Part shown: positions 32,251 to 43,593 of the stretch, one piece after another
How the letters are laid out: each line of letters opens with the position of its first letter
Numbering within the stretch: position 1 is the stretch's first letter
Assembly: GCA_004352715.1 (NCBI GenBank)
Contig: SCFE01000095.1
Location: forward strand, 1,375,696-1,439,695
DNA: 64,000 nucleotides
Source: Hofstenia miamia
Taxonomy: Eukaryota > Xenacoelomorpha > Acoela
Direction: 5' to 3'
Program-made: the position numbers and the translations under genes
The notes under the pieces: model-generated
Database searches by the model: none
Told to the model about the DNA's origin: nothing
What the model saw: the letters and a program-made list of their open reading frames with translations, nothing else

Positions 32251-33403
32251 TGTACAATAATCCAAAGCATAATGCTGCTAATAAAGAAAGAAGATCAGAT
32301 GATTAGTTGAAACTAAGATCAAATTATGATTGTTAATTAGAAAAACAATTTAAGTTTAATCATCAGATTATCTTTGGCAATGCAACCAAGTAATAACATA
32401 GCAAATTAGTACTTGTTGTCGAATTTTGACCAAACAAAGGGGGTGAATTTGCTTCCATTATTTTCAGCCATTTTGGCAGACAAACAAATTTGAATTTTGA
32501 ACAACAGGTACTTTTTGAAAGTTAACTATAAATAGGTGAGAAATCATTTTGGAAATTGTTGAAGGAAATTCTTCAAAAATCTTATATTTAGATTTTATTA
32601 TCAGTTTGCTTATTTATACAGAATGTCAAGCTAAACAGTAAATGCACTAGTAGTGGTTTGGGCACATATCAGGAGCAACTTGAGGGTCCTTGATCCAAAC
32701 CATGAGCCTGCATTTATGTTAAGTGTACAAATAGGAGTTTCTCTCTGTATAGCTGGCTATCAATTTGATCATTTACATGTAACCAATAATTAACATTGGC
32801 AAGAAAGGACTGGATAGCCTACCATAGGTTATACATATTTTATCTCATAGATTTAGGTTACCTATAATAGACTGATAAAGAGACAGACCATGTATTATGT
32901 TATTTAATGTAAGGTAGGAAGCTGCAAGTTATTATGTAACTTATTTTAATTAACTTATCTAAAGCCAATAGTTTTTAGTAATGGCTAAAGTAATAATTAT
33001 TAAGCAGCTAGTGACATTGCAAGGCTGTGAAGGGACATAAATACACAATACAAATTGAGTTTAAGTCAGTTACAATTAGCATTGAGAACTACACCAAGTT
33101 ATGATAGGGAACACATAAGAACTTTGTTGAGTTGAGGTTGGGAGCTACCTAATTCAGCAATGGACACATGAATGAGGTGATGCAGAGATTGGAGTTGGCC
33201 AGAGGCCACATACACACCAATCACAAAGAAGAGCTATGATGGCGAAGTACCTAAACAGTATTCAGTTATTTCAGTTAAGTGAAGATTAACAGAAATGCAT
33301 ACAACAAATAGCTAATATGCATACATCCCTACCTATGTAGAATAGGGAATAATAATTTAAAAAATCATTTAACCTATGTCAACACTTGGTAGCAGATGCT
33401 ACA
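32251..33403 (+). mobile_element. 5' LTR of Ty3-like element E3, 1153 bp
   Basis: It starts TGTACAATAATCC and ends GGTAGCAGATGCTACA, homologous over its length to the E2 LTRs in the opposite orientation. The plus-strand gag follows. With the E2 5' LTR it forms a head-to-head pair around 29755-32250. Confidence 0.88.
32527..32534 (+). promoter_or_regulatory. TATA box of E3 LTR
   Basis: TATAAATA in the context GTTAACTATAAATAGG. The same box is kept in the E2 LTR (29472-29479, minus strand) and the E5 LTR (43849-43856), which suggests a Pol II promoter. Confidence 0.6.
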
Positions 33404-33418
33404 TGGCAACTGTGACAT
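33404..33418 (+). promoter_or_regulatory. Decayed PBS of E3
   Basis: TGGCAACTGTGACAT abuts the LTR and differs from the E2 PBS at several positions; the internal ATG has become GTG. Confidence 0.6.
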
Positions 33419-36237
33419 TGAAAGAACATAAGAAGAAGAAGACTCAGTTCAACATCTGAACTTGAAACTTAAAGTCAACAAATAACCAGAGCAACTGAGA
33501 TAGCAGAAAACATGCAAGGAAGCAGAGATAGCTTACAGCCAGCTATGAGTCAACAACTACAACTCTACCTAATGTAGAGAGAGTGAAAGACAAAGAGTCA
33601 CACCAATCTACCAGCCACTACTATTTGCACTTAAAGATGCCAAACACACAAGGAAAAAAAGTTAGCACCAAAGCAAGCACAAACAAAACAACCCCCACCC
33701 CAAGGAGAGTGCATTCAGAGACAGACATATCCCCCATAGAACTGGAAACCCTACAGATGTCCCCAGAGACAAGATGCAATGAAGTTTTAAACATCCTATT
33801 CCAAACAAACAAAATGGAGACAATACTGATATCAGAGATACAACAATTAATGGAGAGAATGAGAACGCACTAAGTGAACTAAAAATTGAAATAGATAACT
33901 GCTTGGATATCCAAAGCAAGAATTTCCAGAGACATTAAGGCCTTAACAAACCAGCTGGCACAGTCAAACAAAGCTTTTCAAGAACAAAACCAGAAATGGG
34001 AGAAGATATGCCAACAATTGGAAGATGTGAATAGGCAACTAATCCTGGACAACAATATCCAAGCCCAAGAGATAGAACAGCTCAAAGATAAACTAAGATC
34101 AACAGAGTTAGACAGAGATGAAAATCATGAAAACCAGAAACAAGAAATAGAAGATCTGAGATAGAAATTGAAAGAGCTACGAGAAAACAGAGAAGAAAAT
34201 CCAAAGATAACAGGAATGCATGGAATGACAATTGAACAGAGGGAGGAAAGGAACTTATGTGCACCACCCACGAACTTTAAAAACAACCTCAGAGAAATGG
34301 AGGAAGAAGAGGAAATAGAAAAAAGAAAGATTATCAATGAGATAATGAGAGTGGTGACAAGTCAACTCACAGTTAGTGAAAAAATAAAAAAAGAGAAACC
34401 AGTCTATGAGAACTCAATGCTGCCAGAAAATACTCACAATGAGACAATACCATGTAAGGCAACTCTGCCTAAATTTATTGGGAAAGTGGACAGTTATAAC
34501 CCAACTTTCTGGAATGGCTGCAAATGTTCAAGATTATGATGGCAGAGAGAAAAGTGAACCAAAGGGCAGCAGCCGCAAGTTTCCCACTGTATCTAACANC
34601 AACTACAACTCTACCTAATGTAGAGAGAGTGAAAGACAAAGAGTCACACCAATCTACCAGCCACTACTATTTGCACTTAAAGATGCCAAACACACAAGGA
34701 AAAAAAGTTAGCACCAAAGCAAGCACAAACAAAACAACCCCCACCCCAAGGAGAGTGCATTCAGAGACAGACATATCCCCCATAGAACTGGAAACCCTAC
34801 AGATGTCCCCAGAGACAAGATGCAATGAAGTTTTAAACATCCTATTCCAAACAAACAAAATGGAGACAATACTGATATCAGAGATACAACAATTAATGGA
34901 GAGAATGAGAACGCACTAAGTGAACTAAAAATTGAAATAGATAACTGCTTGGATATCCAAAGCAAGAATTTCCAGAGACATTAAGGCCTTAACAAACCAG
35001 CTGGCACAGTCAAACAAAGCTTTTCAAGAAAAAAACCAGAAATGGGAGAAGAGATGCCAACAATTGGAAGACATGAACAGGCAACTAATTCTAGACAACA
35101 ATATCCAAGCCCAAGAGATAGAACAGCTCAAAGATAAACTAAGATCAACAGAGTTAGACAGAGATGAAAATCATGAAAACCAGAAACAAGAAATAGAAGA
35201 TCTGAGATAGAAATTGAAAGAGCTACGAGAAAACAGAGAAGAAAATCCAAAGATAACAGGAATGCATGGAATGACAATTGAACAGAGGGAGGAAAGGAAC
35301 TTATGTGCACCACCCACGAACTTTAAAAACAACCTCAGAGAAATGGAGGAAGAAGAGGAAATAGAAAAAAGAAAGATTATCAATGAGATAATGAGAGTGG
35401 TGACAAGTCAACTCACAGTTAGTGAAAAAATAAATAGACAAAAGAAACCAGTCTATGAGAACTCAATGCTGCCAGAAAATATTCACAATGAGACAATACC
35501 ATGTAAGGCAACTCTGCCTAAATTTATTGGGAATGTGGACAGTTATAACCCAACTTTCTGGAATGGCTGCAAATGTTCAAGATTATGATGGCAGAGAGAA
35601 AAGTGAACCAAAGGGCAGCAGCCGCAAGTTTCCCACTGTATCTAACAGGGGCGGGCTCTCAACACTACTACGAGATTACAAATTATTAATCAGAGACTTT
35701 GTAGATTACTATATCCAACAGATAGAATGATTGTTGACACTTAGCTCAAGGGAAAACAAGTATTCAAAGTATGACTTTTCTTACATCAGCAAAGGCCTTC
35801 CAGAGAACATCTGTATGCAATTTGAAATCAAGTATGACATAGATGATAAGTTGGAGAAGATGATTAGGAAAGCAGTAGACATACAGGCAACAATAGAGAA
35901 TAATGCCCACATCTACAAAAAGGCAATATAGAATAAGGAAAAGCCAACAGAAAGGAGAAACAAATATAAACCACAAACAGGGAACACCAAAGCATACAAA
36001 GAAAAGAAGGTGGAAAAATTCATCAACATAAAAAATAATGAAGGGAAATCAAAAAAAATAAGAGAAAAAGACATGAAATGCTATGCCTGTGGACAGAAGA
36101 GGCACAGAAAGGATGAATGCAGAAAACAAATTAATATGATCAGAGAGGAAGAGGCGTATTATGGTGATGAGGACATAATTGAATCTGAATCAGAATTAGC
36201 AGAGGATCCCCAAACAGAGGAAGAATCAGAAAACTAG
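33419..36237 (+). pseudogene. E3 gag
   Basis: The coding order is the best view of the family Gag: a Thr/Pro-rich leader (KTTPTPRRVHSETD), coiled coil (33850-34200; KWEKICQQLEDVNRQL, IEQLKDKLRSTELDRD), an acidic block (EMEEEEEIEKRKI), capsid entry (LPKFIGKVDSYNPTF), capsid C-terminal part (YISKGLPENICMQFEIKY) and a complete zinc knuckle CYACGQKRHRKDEC (36079-36120). It ends in an acidic tail (TEEESEN) at a TAG. The 33554-34598 part is repeated at 34600-35647 through a single-n join with about 1-2% difference. Frameshifts and a few stops are present. Confidence 0.85.
34600..35647. repeat. Second version of E3 gag 33554-34598
   Basis: After the n at 34599 the sequence restarts at the equivalent of 33554 and runs about 1045 bp. 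It differs at scattered bases (aagaacaaaacc against aagaaaaaaacc; gatgtgaataggc against gacatgaacaggc) and a 3-bp indel. These look like two haplotypes or copies joined end to end. Confidence 0.8.
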
Positions 36238-36558
36238 CTAGAGCACTGATTTAAAAAAACTGAGCAATGATAATGATCATGACGAATTTGGACATCATTA
36301 ACATGATAACAATAATGATAAATAGGATTTTAACAAAAGCAACAATTAATATGGGAGCAGCAACATCAATAATAACAGATGAGTGTGCAACAAAACTGGG
36401 ATTTAAATGAGAAGGTTTACAATGTTTGAGCAAAAGACTAATTAATGCTTCTGGAGAGTATATAGACACAAAAGGAAAGATCGAGGCAGTACAGATTAGA
36501 ATAGCAAATACAACCTTTTAGCAAACACTAGTGGTAATAGACACCCATAACAACTTAC
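36238..36558 (+). pseudogene. E3 protease start, truncated
   Basis: Downstream of gag the protease is recognisable as ATINMGAATSII, then RLINASGEYIDTKGKIEAV, then VVIDTHNN, where an unrelated LTR begins at 36559. The catalytic Asp of DTG is Asn here. Confidence 0.75.
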
Positions 36559-37230
36559 TGTAGCATCATCCAAAAGCAACTAAGCTGCTAATGAAGAACA
36601 ACGTCAAATGATTAACATTAATTAGAATTGATTGTAAAAATTTAGTTATTGATCTTAGTTATTTTTGTAAGATGCAACTAAGCTTTAATATTGTTCAAAT
36701 TAAGAAAACTTGTTAGCCGATCAAGAAACATTTGACAAATTAAATTGAGCGAAATAACGCTTACGTAGGAACAGCCATATTGGCAGACGAATCATTTGAA
36801 ATTTAAAATCAGCAGGTACTTTTGTAGAAATTTTATAAATAGCATTGATTCAACCATAATTTTGATGAACAATAAATTCTTCGGAGTTTATTTAATTTTC
36901 ATTCTACTCTTATCTGGTTTGATTATTTAATAAAATGTGCAGCTAGGCAAGTTGTGTCGAGTAGTGGCTGGAATCCATCACGGGATCGATTCTAGGGTCT
37001 TTGTGCCAGTCACGAAACCGCACCTATGTTACGGTTAGGAGTTTTTTGATTCTTGCCTAGTCTGACTATCAATCAATACATGTATGAAATAATCAATGCC
37101 TGAAACAAAGGGATAGTCGACACCTAGGGATATATATATATGTTCTTAAATGTGGGAGACTCGACTATAATTGACTTGATAAATGACCTTACATGTAATA
37201 CTATTAAATGTAGGTGTAGGAAACTGCAAT
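36559..37230 (+). mobile_element. Start of a diverged LTR inserted in E3 protease
   Basis: It begins TGTAGCATCATCCAAA and keeps the block order of the family LTRs ('caggtacttttgtag', 'tataaatag', 'gtctttgtgccag') but is clearly diverged and less AT-rich in the middle. It runs into a 1000-N gap. The solo LTR at 20322 shares its first 130 bp. Confidence 0.7.
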
Positions 37231-38230
37231 NNNNNNNNNNNNNNNNNNNNNNNNNNNNNNNNNNNNNNNNNNNNNNNNNNNNNNNNNNNNNNNNNNNNNN
37301 NNNNNNNNNNNNNNNNNNNNNNNNNNNNNNNNNNNNNNNNNNNNNNNNNNNNNNNNNNNNNNNNNNNNNNNNNNNNNNNNNNNNNNNNNNNNNNNNNNNN
37401 NNNNNNNNNNNNNNNNNNNNNNNNNNNNNNNNNNNNNNNNNNNNNNNNNNNNNNNNNNNNNNNNNNNNNNNNNNNNNNNNNNNNNNNNNNNNNNNNNNNN
37501 NNNNNNNNNNNNNNNNNNNNNNNNNNNNNNNNNNNNNNNNNNNNNNNNNNNNNNNNNNNNNNNNNNNNNNNNNNNNNNNNNNNNNNNNNNNNNNNNNNNN
37601 NNNNNNNNNNNNNNNNNNNNNNNNNNNNNNNNNNNNNNNNNNNNNNNNNNNNNNNNNNNNNNNNNNNNNNNNNNNNNNNNNNNNNNNNNNNNNNNNNNNN
37701 NNNNNNNNNNNNNNNNNNNNNNNNNNNNNNNNNNNNNNNNNNNNNNNNNNNNNNNNNNNNNNNNNNNNNNNNNNNNNNNNNNNNNNNNNNNNNNNNNNNN
37801 NNNNNNNNNNNNNNNNNNNNNNNNNNNNNNNNNNNNNNNNNNNNNNNNNNNNNNNNNNNNNNNNNNNNNNNNNNNNNNNNNNNNNNNNNNNNNNNNNNNN
37901 NNNNNNNNNNNNNNNNNNNNNNNNNNNNNNNNNNNNNNNNNNNNNNNNNNNNNNNNNNNNNNNNNNNNNNNNNNNNNNNNNNNNNNNNNNNNNNNNNNNN
38001 NNNNNNNNNNNNNNNNNNNNNNNNNNNNNNNNNNNNNNNNNNNNNNNNNNNNNNNNNNNNNNNNNNNNNNNNNNNNNNNNNNNNNNNNNNNNNNNNNNNN
38101 NNNNNNNNNNNNNNNNNNNNNNNNNNNNNNNNNNNNNNNNNNNNNNNNNNNNNNNNNNNNNNNNNNNNNNNNNNNNNNNNNNNNNNNNNNNNNNNNNNNN
38201 NNNNNNNNNNNNNNNNNNNNNNNNNNNNNN
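37231..38230. other. Assembly gap of exactly 1000 N
   Basis: Probably a placeholder. An LTR lies to the left and the end of a pol frame to the right, so most of a Ty3 element may be missing here. Confidence 0.9.
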
Positions 38231-38537
38231 GGATTTAGATAGCCTGCTGGAGGAGGAATTCGAGGAAGAATTCACAGTGGATATCGGAAATGAACAATTG
38301 GAAAGGAGAGTGCAACCACAGAGGGCTGCAAGAAATAAAACTATATATAACCCTGAAATATGGGATATAGATATAATAACAGCATTTAGGAAATTAGAGA
38401 AGGATGCATCAGCCACTCAAGAAGCGAGTGAAGCGGAATCAACCAACCGAGGGAATCCTGACCACAAACACGAGGAGGCGAGTGCGCAGAAGTTCTCAAA
38501 CCGGATGTCGATTCGAGGGCAGAAGGGACGAGAATGA
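38231..38537 (+). pseudogene. E3-type pol, C-terminal tail
   Basis: The frame DLDSLLEEEFEEEF, ERRVQPQRAARNKTIYNPEI, WDIDIITAFRKLEKD matches the ends of E1 and E2 pol. It stops at 38535-38537. The last 134 nt overlap ORF3, which reads one base ahead. The sequence is the least decayed version of this junction in the window. Confidence 0.8.
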
Positions 38538-38733
38538 CGAGATGGTTAATAGACGACGTAGAGTCAAAAGGCGTCCTAGTAGTACTCAAGGCCAATTCAA
38601 GGGCAGAGATACAAACAGACAATCGGCTTCTTCGCAGCTTAACTTTCCTTCTGGGGGATCAGTTCGTCGATTCAAGGGCAATGACACAACCGGAGTTCCA
38701 GGGGAAGGTGTGAGTGGTGGAAGAACCGTGGAG
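38404..38733 (+). CDS. ORF3 N-terminal region, least decayed copy
   Basis: An uninterrupted frame begins with an ATG at 38404, inside pol and one base ahead of its frame. It encodes a strongly basic segment with two similar blocks (TRRRVRRSSQTGCRFEGRRD and NRRRRVKRRPSSTQGQFKGR), then a Gly-rich stretch RFKGNDTTGVPGEGVSGG. The basic blocks could bind nucleic acid or act as nuclear localisation signals; this is inference. After about 38733 the sequence switches to reversed gag (E4), so the rest of ORF3 is absent here. Confidence 0.65.
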
Positions 38734-39416
38734 ATCATTGTCAAGGATTAATTGCCTATTCACATCTTCCAACTGTTGGCATATCTTATCTCATTTCTGG
38801 TTCTGTTCTTGAAAAGCTTTGTTTGATTGCACCAACTGATTTGTTAGTGCCTTGATATCTCTCTGGAAATTATCATTTTGGTTATCCAAATGGTTGTCCA
38901 TTTCAATCTTCAGTTTGCTTAGTGTGTTCTCATTCTCTTGTTCCAGTGTCAACATTCTTTCCATTAATTGTTGTATCTTGGCTGTCAATATTGTTTCCAT
39001 TTCATTTGTTTGGCATAGGATGTTTAGAACTTCATTGGATCCTGTTTCTGGGGACATGTGTATGGTTTCCAGTTCTATGGGGGATGCATCTGTCTCTGAA
39101 TGTGCTCTCCTTGGGGTGGGGGTTGTTTTGCTTGTGCTTTTCTTGGTGCTAACATTTTTTCCTTGTGTGTTTGGCATCTTTGATTACTAGTAGTAGTGGC
39201 TGGTAGATCAGTGTGACTCATTGTCTTTCACCTGCTCTACGTTAGGTGTAGTTGTAGTTGTTGACTCATTGCTGGCTGTATATTAGATCTGCTTCCTTGC
39301 ATGTTTTCTTCTTCTTCCTTGCATGTTTTCTGCTATTTTGTTGCTCTGGTTCTTTGTTGACTTTAAGTTCCAAGTTTGGATGTTGAACTGATTGTTCTTC
39401 TTCTTTTGTTCTTTAT
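38734..39416 (-). pseudogene. E4 gag 5' part
   Basis: The minus frame 38791-39177 begins MPNTQGKNVSTKKSTSKTTP and continues through the coiled coil (NEMETILTAKIQQLMERM). It is nearly identical to E2 gag. Upstream, the frame from the PBS ATG at 39421-39423 carries MTDKEQKKKNNQFNIQTW. The fragment ends abruptly where the ORF3 N-terminus begins. Confidence 0.8.
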
Positions 39417-39431
39417 CTGTCATGGTCGCCC
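39417..39431 (-). promoter_or_regulatory. PBS of E4
   Basis: The minus strand reads GGGCGACCATGACAG, 14 of 15 bases identical to the E2 PBS, directly next to the LTR. Confidence 0.7.
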
Positions 39432-40418
39432 TGTAGCATCTGCTACCAAGTGTTGATGTAGGTTAAATGATTCTTTTAAACTATTGTTTCATGTCAATCA
39501 CAGGTAGGGAAGTACTCATGTTAGCTATTTATTATATATATTTCTGCTATCTTTCTTTAGCTGAAATAACTGAATACTATTTAGGTACTCCATCATCATA
39601 GCTCTGCTCTGTGAATGGTTTAACTGTGGCCTCTGGCCAACTCTGATCTCTGCATCATTTCGTGTGGTTTTCCATAGCCAATCTAGGTGGCTTCAAACCT
39701 CAGCTCAACAAAGTTCTTATGTGCTCCCTATCCTAATTCAGTTTAGTTCTCAATGCAAATTGTAACTGACTTAAACTCATTTTGTACCGGGTATTTAATT
39801 AACTTCACAAACTTGCAATGTCACTAGATGTTTAACTGACTGTTCTTCTTCTGTTGTTCTTTATCTCTCACCGATATTGATTATTGCTTACATGTAAAGG
39901 ATCAAATTGATAGCCAGCTAAATGGAGAAAAACTCCTATTTGTACACCTAACATAAATGCAGGTTCATGGTTTGGATCAAGGACCCTCAAGTTGCTCCTG
40001 ATATGTTTCCAAACCACTACTACTGCATTTACCATTTAGCTTTACATTGTGTATAAATAATCAAACCAATATAAAATCCAAGAATAAGATTTTCCAAGAA
40101 ATTACTTCAACAGCTTCCAAATTAATTTCAGCTCTATTTATACTCTAATTCAAAAAGTACCTGTCATTTGAAATTTGAATTTAGTTCATCTGCCAAAATG
40201 GCTAAAAATAATGGAAGTGATTTCACACCCCTCATTTAGTCAAATTATTCGACAACAAGTACTAATTTGCTATGTTATTACTTGGTTGCATTTACAAAGA
40301 TAATATGATAATTAACTTAAATTTTTTTTCTAATTAACAATCATAATTCGATTTTAGTTTCAACTAATCATCCAATCTTCTTTTTTATTAGGAGCATTAT
40401 TCTTTGGATTATGCTACA
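39432..40418 (-). mobile_element. 5' LTR of E4, 987 bp
   Basis: TGTAGCATCTGC to GGATTATGCTACA. It is collinear with the E2 LTRs but lacks about 160 bp near 39830-39880, where a 'gttcttcttctgttg' segment replaces the normal sequence. The right edge abuts ORF3 of E5. Confidence 0.85.
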
Positions 40419-43400
40419 ATACAGGTTGAAAACGTGTTCTTATGGGAGAAAATAACAATGGAATCAAAGGTCACGGAATTACTTCGCCTAGACTTACAAA
40501 TTGATTACTGAGTAGCCTATTGCAGACTAATGGTAGACCCATGCATAGCCATTGATTTATTCAAACAGGTGAAAACAATTAAAATGAAAACACATGCAGA
40601 GGGCGTAGAAAAAGCAAATACACTATTCATCAAGTGCAGCCTCACACAAATACAGGAACATATAAAGAGAATTCAAGAAATATGGAATGAAATGAAGCTA
40701 CAGAAGAAGACAAAAGAAGAATGGCCAGAGATACATATTGAGACCCTGTTAAGAAAATACCACAAGACAGTTGAGGTAGCACTGTCGGAAATTAACAGAG
40801 CATATGAATTAAATTCAACAAAAGATTTCAAAAACATGTTATTTGAGGAAAAGAACGCCCTGGAGATCAGATTCAGAACGTCAGTATGGATTCTAGCAAT
40901 ATTTACAACACAGGAACAGGAACTGAGGCTACCAATTTCCAGAGCAGGATGATACACATTAGCGAAGGCAAAGAGTTATGAGATAGCTTTATCCCCAGTA
41001 AACATGCAAACAAAAAATTGGTTGCTGAAAGGGCACATGGAGAAGTTGACATCCCCAGACAAAATCAAGAAACCAAATGCAAGAAATTGAAAAGTTCATC
41101 AGTAGATTAATCATCAACAAAAGCCCACTAGGAAGAATGTCAATGGTGGACATAGTGAACAGAACGGGGATCCTGCAGGAAGAAATAACAGTATTTGATG
41201 AACCTATGAGAAAATACATGTGGGGTGCCACATCTGAAATGCGACTAAGACGGGTTGAAACAGAACCCTGGATAACAACAAAGAAAATTATAAAGGAAAA
41301 ATCGTAGATACCAAAGAAATCAGAAGCATTCACAAAAACTGAATTAGAGGAGATGCCAAAACTATGCAATCAGTTAGCAGTAGACATAGAGTGCATCACA
41401 TCAAAGTTAGAAGTGAATGACGATATCCAAGTGAGAATGAGCAGGAGAGNACAAATACAGGAACATATAAAGAGAATTCAAGAAATATGGAATGAAATGA
41501 AGCTACAGAAGAAGACAAAAGAAGAATGGCCAGAGATACATATTGAGACCCTGTTAAGAAAATACCACAAGACAGTTGAGGTAGCACTGTCGGAAATTAA
41601 CAGAGCATATGAATTAAATTCAACAAAAGATTTCAAAAACATGTTATTTGAGGAAAAGAACGCCCTGGAGATCAGATTCAGAACGTCAGTATGGATTCTA
41701 GCAATATTTACAACACAGGAACAGGAACTGAGGCTACCAATTTCCAGAGCAGGATGATACACATTAGCAAAGGCAAAGAGTTATGAGATAGCTTTATCCC
41801 CAGTAAACATGCAAACAAAAAATTGGTTGCTGAAAGGGCACATGGAGAAGTTGACATCCCCAGACAAAATCAAGAAACCAAATGCAAGAAATTGAAAAGT
41901 TCATCAGTAGATTAATCATCAACAAAAGCCCACTAGGAAGAATGTCAATGGTGGACATAGTGAACAGAACGGGGATCCTGCAGGAAGAAATAACAGTATT
42001 TGATGAACCTATGAGAAAATACATGTGGGGTGCCACATCTGAAATGCGACTAAGACGGGTTGAAACAGAACCCTGGATAACAACAAAGAAAATTATAAAG
42101 GAAAAATCGTAGATACCAAAGAAATCGTAAACATTATGAAAAACAAAGTGATCCAACAAATGCTAGAACTGGACATAAGAAGATACGAAAAAGAGAGCCC
42201 TCACTGCACATTTGTGAAAATCATCAAGAGTGTGGAAATGATGTGAAGGGTAGGGATAACAGAACTGGTGGAAGTCTGTGAAATGACAATGAAAACACAA
42301 AAAGAGAAGCTGGAGGAGGAAGAATTGCTAATGTCAACACAGCTAATACTATCACCAAAGACACAGCAACAAATAGACCAGATAAATATAGAGAAATGGG
42401 GAGCCTCCACACCAGAACACTTGATGGAATGGATCAACATGGATGATGAGAGATTTTTAGTCAAAATAAAGATAACTAAGGAAAAAAATGAAATACTCTC
42501 TAGGAATTACCAATATGTGAAGGAGGAGCAAACAGTAGCATCAATGAAACTGATGTTCACAGAAGCATTCACAAAAACTGAATTAGAGGAGATGCCAAAA
42601 CTATGCAATCAGTTAGCAGTAGACATAGAGTGCATCACATCAAAGTTAGAAGTGAATGACGATATCCAAGTGAGAATGAGCAGGAGAGGCTTAACGCAAA
42701 TATTCTGGGAAACACTGAAAGAAAGTAAAATGAATTACCCAGCCATGATCAGATTAGCAACAGAGCCAACAACGTCACAAGACTATAGAGAGATAGAGAA
42801 ACAAATAAGAACCAAAATCCTCATATGCACCCCACCACAAACAATATCTATCCTGATGGTACTCCCACAATGGAGGATACCAAAAAATGTGAAGATCACC
42901 AAAACTTTCTTACATGAATTCAAGACTTACATGAATATGAAAGATGAAGCAAAAGTGATAGTTGAAAGAGATTATTACAAAAAGATGAAGGAAATATTAC
43001 TAAAAAACGGGAATAAGGAAAGAGTATATGTTGAGGGAGTGATAACTCCCTATCAACTATATACTCAAGGAAGACTGATTCACAAACAGCTAAAAGAACT
43101 ACAAGAAGAAATAGACAATTGAACAACAAAGGCAATCATGCTGTTTTAGAAAGTAAATGATGTAGTGTAGTTGGACTTATGGGACAAAGAGTAGTGCTTT
43201 TATGATGTCACAAGAAGGGTAGAGATAGTGACAATGATAAGACTAAACAAGAATGATCCAACAACAATAACAGAAGAGGAAGTGAGAGAAAACATAAGCT
43301 TCTTTTACAAGGACGTGGCAAACACAAGGAGCCTCACGAGGGTTTTCACATTCTTTTACCCAAACACAACAGTATGTGAGGAAATGGCGCACATGAGCAG

Positions 43401-43588
43401 AGTAGATGCACAGATGACATTAATGATAGCAATAAAAGGAATCCATCTACTGAAGAAATTCTACAAGATCTTCTCAGAGAAAATGAATGAACTTAGAGAG
43501 ATCACACCAATATCAGAAAATATTAAAGAGGCTAAATTCCTGTGATACCACAGCACAGTAATAGCAGAGAGAGAGGCAGTACTAGAAA
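40419..43588 (+). pseudogene. E5 ORF3, central and C-terminal parts
   Basis: The frame starts mid-protein (VFLWEKITMESK) and passes the LQIDYW and LMVDPC block, EIWNEMKLQKKTKEEWPEIH, FISRLIINKSPLGRMSMVD, EPWITTKKI, EKWGASTPEHLMEWI, GLTQIFWETLKESKMNYP, VYVEGVITPYQLYTQG, NISFFYKDVAN and MNELREIT, in the same order as E2. The longest open stretch is 42268-43122. It breaks off before the usual C-terminal end. Stops include TGA and TAG at tryptophan positions. The block 41451-42125 duplicates 40646-41325 through an n join. It has no recognised domain. Confidence 0.8.
41451..42125. repeat. Duplicated ORF3 block after a single-n join
   Basis: The sequence restarts at the equivalent of 40646. Before the join, 41328-41449 matches 42563-42688, so the first pass also skips about 430 bp that the second pass contains. 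Reading 40419-40645 followed by 41451 onward gives continuous ORF3. Confidence 0.8.
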
Positions 43589-43593
43589 TAACT

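Noticed and set aside
40419-43588. G-to-A hypermutation (APOBEC-like) in E5 ORF3
   Set aside because: Several stops fall at tryptophan positions (TGG to TGA/TAG), but others do not, and a proper count against a consensus cannot be done here.
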